The notes under the pieces are model-generated. The model made no database searches. It was not told the DNA's origin and was given only the letters and a program-made list of their open reading frames with translations. 6,994 nt of DNA, taken from contig CALWVX010000092.1 of assembly GCA_944385065.1 (NCBI GenBank), positions 1 to 6,994 of the forward strand. Direction: 5' to 3'. This DNA comes from an uncultured Oscillospiraceae bacterium (GTDB lineage Bacteria > Bacillota > Clostridia > Oscillospirales > Oscillospiraceae). Position numbers and translations under genes: made by a program. Of the stretch, positions 1 to 5,827 are shown piece after piece. Each line of letters starts with the position of its first letter. Position 1 is the stretch's first letter.

Positions 1-471
1 GCGGCGGCCCTGGTGGGCCTGGACCAGCTGGTGAAATACCTGGTCCTGCAACATATCGAGCTGGGGGCCCATGTGCCCTTCATTCCCCATGTGCTGGAGC
101 TGACCTATGTCCAGAACACCGGCGCCGCCTTTTCCATCTTCAGCGGCCACACCTGGGTGCTGGCCCTGATCTCCCTGGTCATGTCCCTGGTGCTGGCACT
201 GGCCATCTGGAAAAATTTCTTCCGCCACCCGGTGGGCAAGGTGACCCTCACCCTGCTGCTGGCCGGGGCGGTGGGCAACCTCATCGACCGGGTGTTCCGG
301 GGGTTTGTGGTGGATATGTTCAACGTGCTGTTCATGGATTTTGCCGTGTTCAACGTGGCCGACATCTGCGTGGTGGTGGGAGGTATTGCCGCGGCGGCCT
401 ATTACCTGCTGCTCATGGACAAGCTGGAGCCCCGGGAGAAAAAGCATGACAGCGCTGCGGCAGACCGCTGA
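1..471 (+). CDS. lspA: Lipoprotein signal peptidase II (LspA), 5' end cut by window
   Basis: Membrane aspartyl protease that removes the signal peptide from prolipoproteins after lipid attachment. The frame is open from base 1, so the real start lies upstream; 156 residues are visible of a family usually about 150-170 long, so only a short N-terminal piece is missing. Visible family motifs, in order: DQLVKY at the end of the first membrane segment, YVQNTGAAFSIF, GAVGNLIDR followed by VVDMFN, and FAVFNVADI. The two catalytic aspartates expected from the family are those of VVD (codon 313-315) and NVAD (codon 361-363); both are present. Hydrophobic segments lie around 150-210, 240-280 and 355-415. 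The charged tail (EPREKKHD) overlaps the start of rluD by 26 bp, which suggests translational coupling. The lspA-rluD order is common in Firmicutes. Confidence 0.97.
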   Translation, partial: AAALVGLDQLVKYLVLQHIELGAHVPFIPHVLELTYVQNTGAAFSIFSGHTWVLALISLVMSLVLALAIWKNFFRHPVGKVTLTLLLAGAVGNLIDRVFRGFVVDMFNVLFMDFAVFNVADICVVVGGIAAAAYYLLLMDKLEPREKKHDSAAADR

Positions 472-1354
472 CCGGGAGGGGGAGCGGGCCGACTCCTTTC
501 TGGCCCGGACCGTCCCCGGTCTGACCCGCTCTGCCGCCCAGCGGCTGCTGGAGGAGGGGCGGGTGACCTGCGCCGGCCGGCCGGTGAAGAAAAACGACCG
601 GCTCGCCCCCGGCCAGGAGCTGGAGATTGTCCTGCCCGACCCGGAGCCGGTGGAAATCTGCCCCCAGAATATCCCGCTGGACGTGGTCTATGAGGACGGC
701 GACGTGATCGTGGTGAACAAGCCGGTGGGGATGGTGGTCCACCCCGCCCCCGGCCACCCGGACGGCACGCTGGTCAACGCACTGTTATATCATTGCGGAA
801 CATCGCTGTCCGGAATCAACGGGCAGCTGCGCCCGGGGATTGTCCACCGGATCGACCGGGACACCTCCGGGCTGATCATCGCCGCCAAGAATGACCGGGC
901 CCACCTGGCCCTGGCCGCCCAGCTCCAGGACCACACCTTGGCCCGGGTGTACGAGGCGGTGGCGGTGGGGGGCTTTCGGGAGGACAGCGGAACGGTGGAC
1001 GCCCCCATCGGGCGGCATCCGGTGGACCGGAAGAAGATGGCGGTGGACCGCCGGAACGGCCGGCCGGCGGTGACCCACTGGACCGTGCTGGCCCGGTACC
1101 CCGGCTATACCCATCTGGAGTGCCGGCTGGAGACGGGCCGCACCCACCAGATCCGGGTCCACATGGCCTCGCTGGGCCACCCGCTGCTGGGGGACACGGT
1201 ATACGGGAGCAGAAAGCCCTGGCCCGGTCTGGCCGGTCAGTGCCTCCACGCCCGAAAGCTGCGATTCCTCCACCCCTCCACCGGGGAACCGGTGGAGCTG
1301 GAGTGCCCTCTGCCCGACTGGTTCCAGCGGGTGCTGAAGCAGCTTGACAGGTGA
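446..1354 (+). CDS. rluD: 23S rRNA pseudouridine synthase, RluA/RluD family
   Basis: Converts specific uridines in 23S rRNA to pseudouridine. The 302-residue product has an N-terminal S4 RNA-binding domain (about residues 12-60, with LTRSAAQRLLEEGRV) and a catalytic domain (about 75-300). The signature HRIDRDTSGL at 134-143 carries the catalytic Asp137, and GRTHQIRVH at 231-239 is the conserved RNA-contact strand. Length and motif spacing match RluD (catalytic Asp139 in E. coli). I chose ATG 446 because GGGAGA at 434-439 gives a ribosome binding site 6 nt upstream and the S4 domain starts soon after; the open frame extends further upstream only as antiphase lspA sequence. It follows lspA with a 26-bp overlap, so the two are probably cotranscribed from a promoter outside the window. 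The exact uridine targets cannot be read from sequence; Firmicutes often carry several RluA-family paralogues, so the rluD symbol is by best resemblance. Confidence 0.93.
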   Translation: MTALRQTADREGERADSFLARTVPGLTRSAAQRLLEEGRVTCAGRPVKKNDRLAPGQELEIVLPDPEPVEICPQNIPLDVVYEDGDVIVVNKPVGMVVHPAPGHPDGTLVNALLYHCGTSLSGINGQLRPGIVHRIDRDTSGLIIAAKNDRAHLALAAQLQDHTLARVYEAVAVGGFREDSGTVDAPIGRHPVDRKKMAVDRRNGRPAVTHWTVLARYPGYTHLECRLETGRTHQIRVHMASLGHPLLGDTVYGSRKPWPGLAGQCLHARKLRFLHPSTGEPVELECPLPDWFQRVLKQLDR

Positions 1355-1387
1355 AAATCCTTGACGGCTGAAAGCAGTTCAAACAGA

Positions 1388-1424
1388 CAGCGCCGCCGGA
1401 AACATCCGGCGGCGCTGCTTTTTT
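1388..1424 (+). terminator. Intrinsic terminator of lspA-rluD
   Basis: A perfect 12-bp GC-rich stem (1388-1399 pairing with 1406-1417) with the six-base loop AAACAT is followed by C and six T (1419-1424). It starts 33 bp after the rluD stop and clearly ends the lspA-rluD transcript. It also lies upstream of the promoter of the following regulator gene, so that gene is transcriptionally separate. Confidence 0.93.
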
Positions 1425-1444
1425 CCGGGGCAAATATGATTTGC

Positions 1445-1473
1445 TTGCCCATCTCCCGCCGCGATGCTAAGAT
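1445..1473 (+). promoter_or_regulatory. Predicted promoter of the Xre-type regulator
   Basis: TTGCCC (1445-1450), a 17-bp spacer and TAAGAT (1468-1473), preceded by the extended -10 TGC. The implied start near 1480 falls right before the ribosome binding site AAAGGAG (1481-1487), so the leader would be only about 16 nt. This is read by eye from consensus similarity to a housekeeping promoter. Confidence 0.45.
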
Positions 1474-1495
1474 GAGAGTGAAAGGAGCGAGGAAG

Positions 1496-1963
1496 ATGAA
1501 CGAGATCGCGGCCAACATCAGATCCCTGCGCAGGGAGAAGGGCTGGTCCCAGGAGCAGCTGGCCCAGGCCCTTCATGTGACCCGTCAGACCGTGTCCGCC
1601 TGGGAGCGGGGCCTGTCCCTGCCCGGCCTGGACACCCTGGGGGAGATCGCCCGGGTTCTGGAGGCGGAGCCGGAGCGGCTGCTCTACGGGGCCCGGGGGA
1701 CGAAAAAACCACAGTACCGCCATGTGACGGTCTGGCCGGTGCTCCTGGGACTGATGGCGCTGTTCTATGTGATGGTGTTCTGGCTGCTCCCCATCCCGCT
1801 GAGCTGGGTGGTGGGCACGATGAGCGATACGGCCTTTCTCCTGGGCGGGCAGCTGTTCCTGACCCTGGTGATCGGGGTGGTATACTGCCTGCTGAAGGAC
1901 GAGATCCGCAACCGGGACTTCTACGCCGACCGGGACGACGACCCCGCCGACGAGGAGGAGTAG
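1496..1963 (+). CDS. Xre-family helix-turn-helix regulator with two membrane segments
   Basis: A 155-residue protein with an N-terminal HTH_3/Cro-C1 domain (about residues 4-62). SQEQLAQALHV is the first helix of the motif and TRQTVSAWERG (29-39) the recognition helix; SLPGLDTLGEIARVL is typical of this Firmicutes subfamily. Two hydrophobic segments follow (about 79-100 and 112-133), so the DNA-binding domain would be cytoplasmic and tethered to the membrane. The protein ends in an acidic tail (DRDDDPADEEE). ATG 1496 is preferred over ATG 1472 because AAAGGAG sits 8 nt upstream of it and the HTH begins at once. The gene is monocistronic, between the rluD terminator and the convergent CBS gene 21 bp away. 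Target genes and signal are unknown; HTH plus membrane segments is common in Clostridia and the role is usually unassigned. Confidence 0.9.
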   Translation: MNEIAANIRSLRREKGWSQEQLAQALHVTRQTVSAWERGLSLPGLDTLGEIARVLEAEPERLLYGARGTKKPQYRHVTVWPVLLGLMALFYVMVFWLLPIPLSWVVGTMSDTAFLLGGQLFLTLVIGVVYCLLKDEIRNRDFYADRDDDPADEEE

Positions 1964-1984
1964 GGGGGGAGCGGCGCGCCCGGG

Positions 1985-2416
1985 CTATCGGATGATGATG
2001 TTTTCCGAGATTTCGCACAGGGCCTGGGCGGCCTCCATGTCAAACCGGCCGCTGCGGGCCAGATCGGACAGGGAGATCATGCCCACCAGCTTGCCCTCCT
2101 CCACCACCGGAAGCCGGCGCACCTGGTGGAGGGACATGAGGCGGGTGGCCTCCCGGCAGTCGGCCCCGGGGGAGACGGTGGCGCAGCCCCGGGTCATGAT
2201 GTCCCGCACCGGGGTCTGGGCCGGGTCCTCCTCCGCCGCCACGCACCGCAGCACAATGTCCCGGTCGGTGACCATCCCCCGCAGCCGCCGGTCCTCCCCG
2301 CACACGGGCAGGGAGCCCACGTTGTGCCGGCTGATGAGCCGGGCGGCCAGGGCCGCCGAGGAGCCGGGCTCCACCGTCACCACATTGGGATTCATCAGAT
2401 CTTTGACCTGCATCAT
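1985..2416 (-). CDS. Stand-alone protein with two CBS domains
   Basis: A 143-residue protein consisting almost only of a CBS pair (Bateman module): CBS1 about residues 7-60, CBS2 about 73-123. Each shows the expected pattern of an IM/LM-x-x-V-x-T-V start, then LPV, then a G-M-V/I strand followed by DRDI or SDLA (LRGMVTDRDI at 45-54, LVGMISLSDLA at 110-120). Such modules bind adenine nucleotides or related ligands and usually control a partner protein, but no partner domain is fused here, so the ligand and target are unknown. Two ATGs stand in tandem (2416-2414 and 2413-2411); the first is taken as the start, with AAAGGG (2432-2427) as ribosome binding site 10 nt away. It is co-directional with the M16 peptidase gene, 121 bp downstream of it, and convergent with the Xre gene. 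Its leader is structured (see separate entry). Confidence 0.9.
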   Translation of the reverse strand: MMQVKDLMNPNVVTVEPGSSAALAARLISRHNVGSLPVCGEDRRLRGMVTDRDIVLRCVAAEEDPAQTPVRDIMTRGCATVSPGADCREATRLMSLHQVRRLPVVEEGKLVGMISLSDLARSGRFDMEAAQALCEISENIIIR

Positions 2417-2473
2417 AACAAAACCGCCCTTTCGGTAAAACCTGGAGTACAGCCAGTGTAACCGAAGGGGCGG
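2417..2473 (-). promoter_or_regulatory. Hairpin leader that covers the CBS-gene ribosome binding site
   Basis: On the - strand the arm at 2473-2461 (CCGCCCCTTCGGT) pairs with the arm at 2436-2424 (ACCGAAAGGGCGG): 12 of 13 positions pair, with one C-A mismatch. The 24-nt loop contains a small CTGG-N7-CCAG hairpin. The 3' arm includes the AAAGGG ribosome binding site, and the stem is followed directly by TTTTGTT and then ATGATG. It has the form of an intrinsic terminator placed on top of a start region. It could end transcripts coming from the M16 gene, act as an attenuator, or hide the ribosome binding site. The function is inferred. Confidence 0.55.
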
Positions 2474-2476
2474 CGA

Positions 2477-2482
2477 TTTATA
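2477..2482 (-). promoter_or_regulatory. Possible -10 element for the CBS gene
   Basis: TATAAA on the - strand (2482-2477), about 60 bp before the CBS start. No good -35 is visible at 15-18 bp. A start near 2470 would fall inside the 5' arm of the leader hairpin. Weak on its own. Confidence 0.25.
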
Positions 2483-2537
2483 CCGGGAAGAATGAGAAGT
2501 CGGGAGCTGTGGGCCCCCGCCGGAGCCCGGCGTCCCG

Positions 2538-3788
2538 CTATCGGCCCAGCCAGGCGGCGTAGTCGGCGGAGCTGCCCACCCGGCCCACCGCCGAAACGGA
2601 GGCGCGATCCATCTGAAACAGCTCGCCGGCCAGGTCCCGCAGCTGTTCCCGGGTGACCGCGTCGTACAGCTCCAGCAGCTCCTCGGTCTCCCGCACCCGG
2701 CCGTACAGCAGGGCGCTGGAGCCCAGGTGGCTCATGCGGGCCTGGATCGACTCGCCCCCCATGAGCAGGTTGGCCTTGGCCTGTTCCCGGACCCGGTCCA
2801 CCTCCTCCTGGGTGGGGCCGTGGTCGGCCAGCTCCAGGGCCACCCGACGGGCCCCCTCCAGGGCGGACCACTCCTGTTCCCGGCTGACGGCGGCGTAGAT
2901 GCCCAGCAGGCCGGTGTCCGCGTGGTCGGCCACATAGGAGTACACCGCGTAGCACAGTCCCCGCTCCTCCCGCAGCTGCTGGAACAGCCGGGAGGAACAG
3001 CCGCCCCCCAGCAGGGCGTTGAGGAGCATCACCTGCTGCCGCCGGGGGTCCAGATAGCTGGGAGCGGGGAAGGCCAGAATCAGATGGTTTTGCTCGATGG
3101 CCTTCTTTTTGGCGGCGACAGCGGGGCGGTAGGCCACCGGAGGGCTCTGAGCGGGCAGGCCGGAGGGGAGAGAGGCCAGCAGCTGGGCCAGCTCATCCGC
3201 CTGCCGCTGGGAGAACCGGCCGGCCAGGGCGGCGACCAGATTGCCCGCGTGGTAGTGCTTGCGCTGCCACCGGGCCAGCCACTCCCCCGTCATCCCAGAC
3301 AGGGTGGACTGGCGGCCCAGAATGGGGCGGGCCAGGGCGGTGCCCCGATAGACGGCGGCGGACAGGCGCTCGCTCACCAGGTCCTCCGGGGCGTCCTCAT
3401 ACATGCCGATCTCCTCCAGAATGACCCCCCGCTCCAGTTCCACGTCCCCCTGGTCGAACCGGGAGTGAAACAGCATGTCGGCCAGAATGTCCAGCCCGGC
3501 GTCCAGATGCCGGTCCAGGGTGCGGCAGTAAAAGCAGGTGTGCTCCTTGGTGGTATAGGCGTTGAACTGCCCGCCGATGGCGTCCATGTCCCGGGCCAGC
3601 TGTCCCGCCGAGCGGCGGGCGGTCCCTTTGAAGAGCATGTGCTCGATAAAGTGGGCGGCCCCGTTTTCCCGGGCCCCCTCGTGGCGGGAGCCCACGCCCA
3701 CGAAAAAGCCCAGAGCGGCGGACTGGGCCTCCGGCACCTGCTGGGTCAGCAGCCGGGCCCCGTTGGGCAGAGTGGTCTGTTGGTACAT
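2538..3788 (-). CDS. M16-family zinc peptidase (YmxG/MlpA-like)
   Basis: A 416-residue pitrilysin/insulinase-family protein, about the length of B. subtilis YmxG (MlpA). The inverted zinc site HFIEH (residues 46-50) supplies His46 and His50 as ligands and Glu49 as catalytic base; the third ligand is Glu126 in ERGVILEEI, at the usual distance of about 75 residues. AYTTKEHTCFY (77-87) is a conserved M16 stretch. The second, non-catalytic M16 domain carries GGCSSRLFQQLREERGLCYAVYSY (begins near 262), with the Arg/Tyr region that helps bind substrate. No signal peptide is seen, so it is probably cytoplasmic. ATG 3788-3786 is chosen because AGGAGG (3799-3794) lies 5 nt upstream; the frame stays open upstream, but that stretch overlaps the promoter and the divergent gene. 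The substrate is unknown. It is divergent from the SpoIIQ-like gene. Confidence 0.93.
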   Translation of the reverse strand: MYQQTTLPNGARLLTQQVPEAQSAALGFFVGVGSRHEGARENGAAHFIEHMLFKGTARRSAGQLARDMDAIGGQFNAYTTKEHTCFYCRTLDRHLDAGLDILADMLFHSRFDQGDVELERGVILEEIGMYEDAPEDLVSERLSAAVYRGTALARPILGRQSTLSGMTGEWLARWQRKHYHAGNLVAALAGRFSQRQADELAQLLASLPSGLPAQSPPVAYRPAVAAKKKAIEQNHLILAFPAPSYLDPRRQQVMLLNALLGGGCSSRLFQQLREERGLCYAVYSYVADHADTGLLGIYAAVSREQEWSALEGARRVALELADHGPTQEEVDRVREQAKANLLMGGESIQARMSHLGSSALLYGRVRETEELLELYDAVTREQLRDLAGELFQMDRASVSAVGRVGSSADYAAWLGR

Positions 3789-3822
3789 AGCGGCCTCCTG
3801 AAAAAACGTAAGACTGTTGGAG

Positions 3823-3851
3823 AGTATACCACAAAACAGGACCTTCGTCCA
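3823..3851 (-). promoter_or_regulatory. Predicted housekeeping promoter of the M16 peptidase gene
   Basis: On the - strand TGGACG (3851-3846), a 17-bp spacer and TATACT (3828-3823). The start would be near 3816, giving a leader of about 28 nt that contains the AGGAGG ribosome binding site. Five of six bases match the -10 consensus and four of six the -35. Confidence 0.6.
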
Positions 3852-3875
3852 CCTGGGAAAAATTTTCGCCGCCCG

Positions 3876-3904
3876 GTATAAGGGCCGCCCGCCCGGTCCA
3901 CAAT
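3876..3904 (+). promoter_or_regulatory. Predicted sigma-F-type promoter of the SpoIIQ-like gene
   Basis: GTATA (3876-3880) fits the sigma-F -35 consensus GYATA exactly. After a 15-bp spacer, GTCCACAAT (3896-3904) fits the -10 consensus GGnnAnAnT at all fixed positions but the second. The start would fall near 3910, just before the ribosome binding site GGAGGT (3912-3917) and the GTG start at 3924. In B. subtilis spoIIQ is transcribed by sigma-F in the forespore, so this fits the gene's identity. The same GTATA overlaps a TATAAG that could be misread as a housekeeping -10. Confidence 0.55.
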
Positions 3905-3923
3905 AGGGTGCGGAGGTGGTTTT

Positions 3924-4676
3924 GTGAAAAAACCTGGCTTTTGGAAAAAGCTGGGCGACTTCGCGCTGGGAAAGGGCTTCTACATAGTCCTGTTCCTGTG
4001 CGTGGCCGCCATAGGAATTTCGGGCTATTATCTGCTTCAAACCGCCGTGACCGACGCGGGCACCCCTGCCCGTCAGGCGGGCGGAGACGCGTCGGTCACC
4101 GTGCCGGACCGGGACGTGACGCTGCCGACGACCCCCGTGTCTCCGGTCCGGCCGGACAGTGGGAACCAGGAACCGGAGGAGCCGGTCCAGACCCAGCCGG
4201 ACAACCCGGAGCCGGCGGCGCAGGAGCCGGTCTCGGAGCCGGTGGAGGCCGACCCGGATCAGACCGTCTCCCAGGTGTTCACCTGGCCGGTGAAGGGGAG
4301 CGTCCTGCGGGACTACAGTCTGGAGACCCTGCTGCCTGACCCCACGCTGGGGGACTGGCGCACCCACAGCGGACTGGACATCGCCGCGGCCGACGGGGTG
4401 AACGTGCTGTCCATCAGCGCGGGCACGGTGAGCCAGGTCTATGAGGACGACCTGATGGGCACCACGGTGGTGGTGGACCACGGGGGCGGACTGCAGTCCC
4501 GGTACTGTAATCTGGCACAGGAGGTGTCCGTGGCCGTGGGCGACACGGTGGACATCGGCACGGTGCTGGGCAGCGTGGGGCGCACCGCCATTCTGGAGGT
4601 GGGGATGGACCCCCACCTGCATCTGGAGACCACCCTGAACGGGGTGCTGGTGGATCCCAAGGAGTATCTGGAATAA
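3924..4676 (+). CDS. spoIIQ: SpoIIQ-like forespore membrane protein with LytM (M23) domain
   Basis: A 250-residue bitopic protein: short basic N-terminus, one membrane segment (about 18-38), a Pro/Glu-rich linker (about 41-115) and a C-terminal LytM/M23 domain (about 119-249). The stretch DYSLE...LGDWRTHSGLDI (130-153) and VYEDDLMGTTVVVDHG (172-187) closely resemble SpoIIQ. SpoIIQ spans from the forespore membrane to meet SpoIIIAH from the mother cell during engulfment. Zinc-site residues are complete: His148 and Asp152 (HxxxD), and HLH at 231-233 with His231 as the general base and His233 as ligand. B. subtilis SpoIIQ has lost a ligand, while clostridial ones such as C. difficile keep them, so this copy may be enzymatically active or bind zinc structurally. 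The GTG start follows GGAGGT by 6 nt. Alternative: another M23 endopeptidase. The promoter and the DWRTH motif favour SpoIIQ. Confidence 0.85.
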   Translation: MKKPGFWKKLGDFALGKGFYIVLFLCVAAIGISGYYLLQTAVTDAGTPARQAGGDASVTVPDRDVTLPTTPVSPVRPDSGNQEPEEPVQTQPDNPEPAAQEPVSEPVEADPDQTVSQVFTWPVKGSVLRDYSLETLLPDPTLGDWRTHSGLDIAAADGVNVLSISAGTVSQVYEDDLMGTTVVVDHGGGLQSRYCNLAQEVSVAVGDTVDIGTVLGSVGRTAILEVGMDPHLHLETTLNGVLVDPKEYLE

Positions 4677-4719
4677 CAACAAAGCGGTACAGGCTGCGGG
4701 CCTGTACCGCTTTGTTGTT
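4675..4719. terminator. Bidirectional intrinsic terminator
   Basis: A perfect 20-bp stem (4675-4694 with 4700-4719) and a five-base loop (TGCGG). Because the base of the stem is A-rich on one side and T-rich on the other, both strands read a GC-rich hairpin ending in CTTTGTTGTT. It lies between the SpoIIQ-like gene (its stop codon TAA shares the last two bases with the stem) and the convergent flavoprotein gene, and probably ends both transcripts. Confidence 0.9.
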
Positions 4720-4750
4720 TCCGGATCGACTCTTTTTCAGGGGGAGAGCC

Positions 4751-5812
4751 CTATTCCGCCAGAACGGTCCGGCGGATGTTCCGGGCGAAGTCCTCCAGCC
4801 GGTCCACGATGCCGGGCAGAGCCATGGCCTGACCGGGAAAGTTGGCCGTCTCCATCAGAGCGAACCGGGGGGGCAGGTAGAAGGATTTGTTCATGTTCAG
4901 GGCGGCGATCACCTGCCGGGCCAGAATATCCCCCCCGGAGTAGCCCGAGACGATGAGGGCGAACACCGCCTTGTCGTAAAACCGGGTCTGCCGGAACAGG
5001 GCGGTGAGCCGGTTGATGAAGGCGGTCAGGTTGGCCGACAGGGCGTCGTTATAGTTGGGGCACAGGAGCACCAGGGCGTCGGCTGCCCGGACGGCGGGGT
5101 AGACCTCCTCCGACATGACGCCGCCGTAGAAGCACTCCCCCCGCTCGCCGAAGTGCAGGCACATGGTGTAGGGGCAGCCGGAGCAGTCGGACAGGGTGCC
5201 GTTGCGCAGGCCGATCTCCTGAATGTCGCACCGGTCCTCCAGCTCGGCGCGCACCCGGCTCCACAGGGCCATGGTGTTGGAGGTGTGGTGGCTGGAGGCG
5301 TGGAGGGCCAGCAGCCTGGGCCGCTCCTTCCTGGGAAAGCCGGGATTCTCCAGCCGCTCCGCCAGGTCCCGGACGGCGGCCTCGTAGGCCCCCATGAGGG
5401 TGGCCCCCTGAACCTGGGCCTGGACCTGGAAGTTGGCCAGAGAGCCGGTCCCCTCCACCAGAGGCCGGCCGATGAGGGCGCAGCCCGCCCGGTTCAGGGC
5501 CAGGGCCAGCTCGGCGGCGGCCGACTTGGTGTACAGCTCCCCGGCTCCGTCCACGATCAGCCCGGCGGTGCAGCCCTCCAGCAGCCCCGGCTCGCTCCGC
5601 AGACGGACCAGCATTCGGATATACTCCAGGTTGATCCCCCACTCCCCCAGGGGGAGGGCGAAGAGGAGCGTGCGCCCCGGAAGGCCGTCCAGCTCCTCCG
5701 CCCGGGTGAGAATCTGGACCGGCCGCTCCCCCAGGGCGCGGCGCAGCACCCCCGCCAGCCGGGCGTCCGCCCACAGGGCGTCGGGGGCGGGATGAATCAG
5801 AACAAGGGACAT
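4751..5812 (-). CDS. Flavodoxin-fold NAD(P)H-dependent FMN reductase-like protein with four-cysteine motif
   Basis: A 353-residue protein whose C-terminal half (about 165-350) is a typical FMN-reductase/flavodoxin-like domain: LLALHASSHHTSNT (167-180) as the FMN phosphate loop, CPNYNDALSANLTAFINRL (251-269) after the next strand, and ALIVSGYSGGD (285-295). An insert holds four cysteines (C210-x2-C213-x4-C218-x8-C227), as in iron-sulfur flavoproteins, though the spacing is looser than the compact Isf motif, so a cluster is possible but not certain. The N-terminal half (about 1-160) seems to be a second, degenerate flavodoxin-like domain. ATG 5812 is preferred over ATG 5821: AAGGAG at 5827-5822 abuts the latter but stands 9 nt from the former. 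It lies 15 bp after the 74-residue membrane protein gene, so they form an operon. Electron donor and acceptor are unknown. Confidence 0.85.
   Translation of the reverse strand: MSLVLIHPAPDALWADARLAGVLRRALGERPVQILTRAEELDGLPGRTLLFALPLGEWGINLEYIRMLVRLRSEPGLLEGCTAGLIVDGAGELYTKSAAAELALALNRAGCALIGRPLVEGTGSLANFQVQAQVQGATLMGAYEAAVRDLAERLENPGFPRKERPRLLALHASSHHTSNTMALWSRVRAELEDRCDIQEIGLRNGTLSDCSGCPYTMCLHFGERGECFYGGVMSEEVYPAVRAADALVLLCPNYNDALSANLTAFINRLTALFRQTRFYDKAVFALIVSGYSGGDILARQVIAALNMNKSFYLPPRFALMETANFPGQAMALPGIVDRLEDFARNIRRTVLAE
5735..5791 (-). repeat. Flavoprotein-gene copy of a diverged direct repeat
   Basis: The 5' coding region of the flavoprotein gene (around codons 8-26) matches 6191-6247 without gaps, 43 of 57 bases by my count. 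The best block is CCGCCCACAGGG on the + strand. The encoded peptide PAPDALWADARLAGV corresponds to PVPDTLWAEIQLDGV in the other copy. Confidence 0.7.
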
Positions 5813-5821
5813 CTCACGCAT

Positions 5822-5827
5822 CTCCTT
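5822..5827 (-). promoter_or_regulatory. Ribosome binding site that decides the flavoprotein start
   Basis: AAGGAG (- strand, 5827-5822) overlaps the end of the upstream gene region, right after its TAA stop. It touches the ATG at 5821 directly but has a 9-nt spacing to the ATG at 5812, so translation most likely starts at 5812. Confidence 0.75.

Noticed and set aside
1361..1495. N-terminal extension of the Xre regulator
   Set aside because: It would run through the rluD terminator hairpin; the ATG at 1496 has a good ribosome binding site and the HTH domain starts there.
1964..1984. GGCGCGCC palindrome between the convergent Xre and CBS genes as a terminator or site
   Set aside because: It is short, without T-runs on either strand, and such words are expected often in sequence this GC-rich.
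2518..2532. CGCCGG/CCGGCG hairpin just after the M16 stop as a terminator
   Set aside because: The stem is only 6 bp with a 3-base loop and no T-run follows on the - strand.
2727..3881. A 384-codon open frame on the + strand inside the M16 gene
   Set aside because: The composition is low-complexity (Gly, Gln, Leu, His) and the opposite strand encodes a complete M16 peptidase with all catalytic residues.
3877..3882. TATAAG as a housekeeping -10 for the SpoIIQ-like gene
   Set aside because: No acceptable -35 lies at 16-18 bp upstream (TGGGAA at best); the overlapping GTATA fits better as a sigma-F -35.
3789..4682. Long N-terminal extension of the M16 peptidase
   Set aside because: The extension is antisense to the SpoIIQ-like gene and crosses the promoter region; AGGAGG at 5 nt spacing supports ATG 3788.
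5813..5821. ATG 5821 as start of the flavoprotein
   Set aside because: The ribosome binding site AAGGAG touches it directly, leaving no spacing; ATG 5812 has 9 nt.
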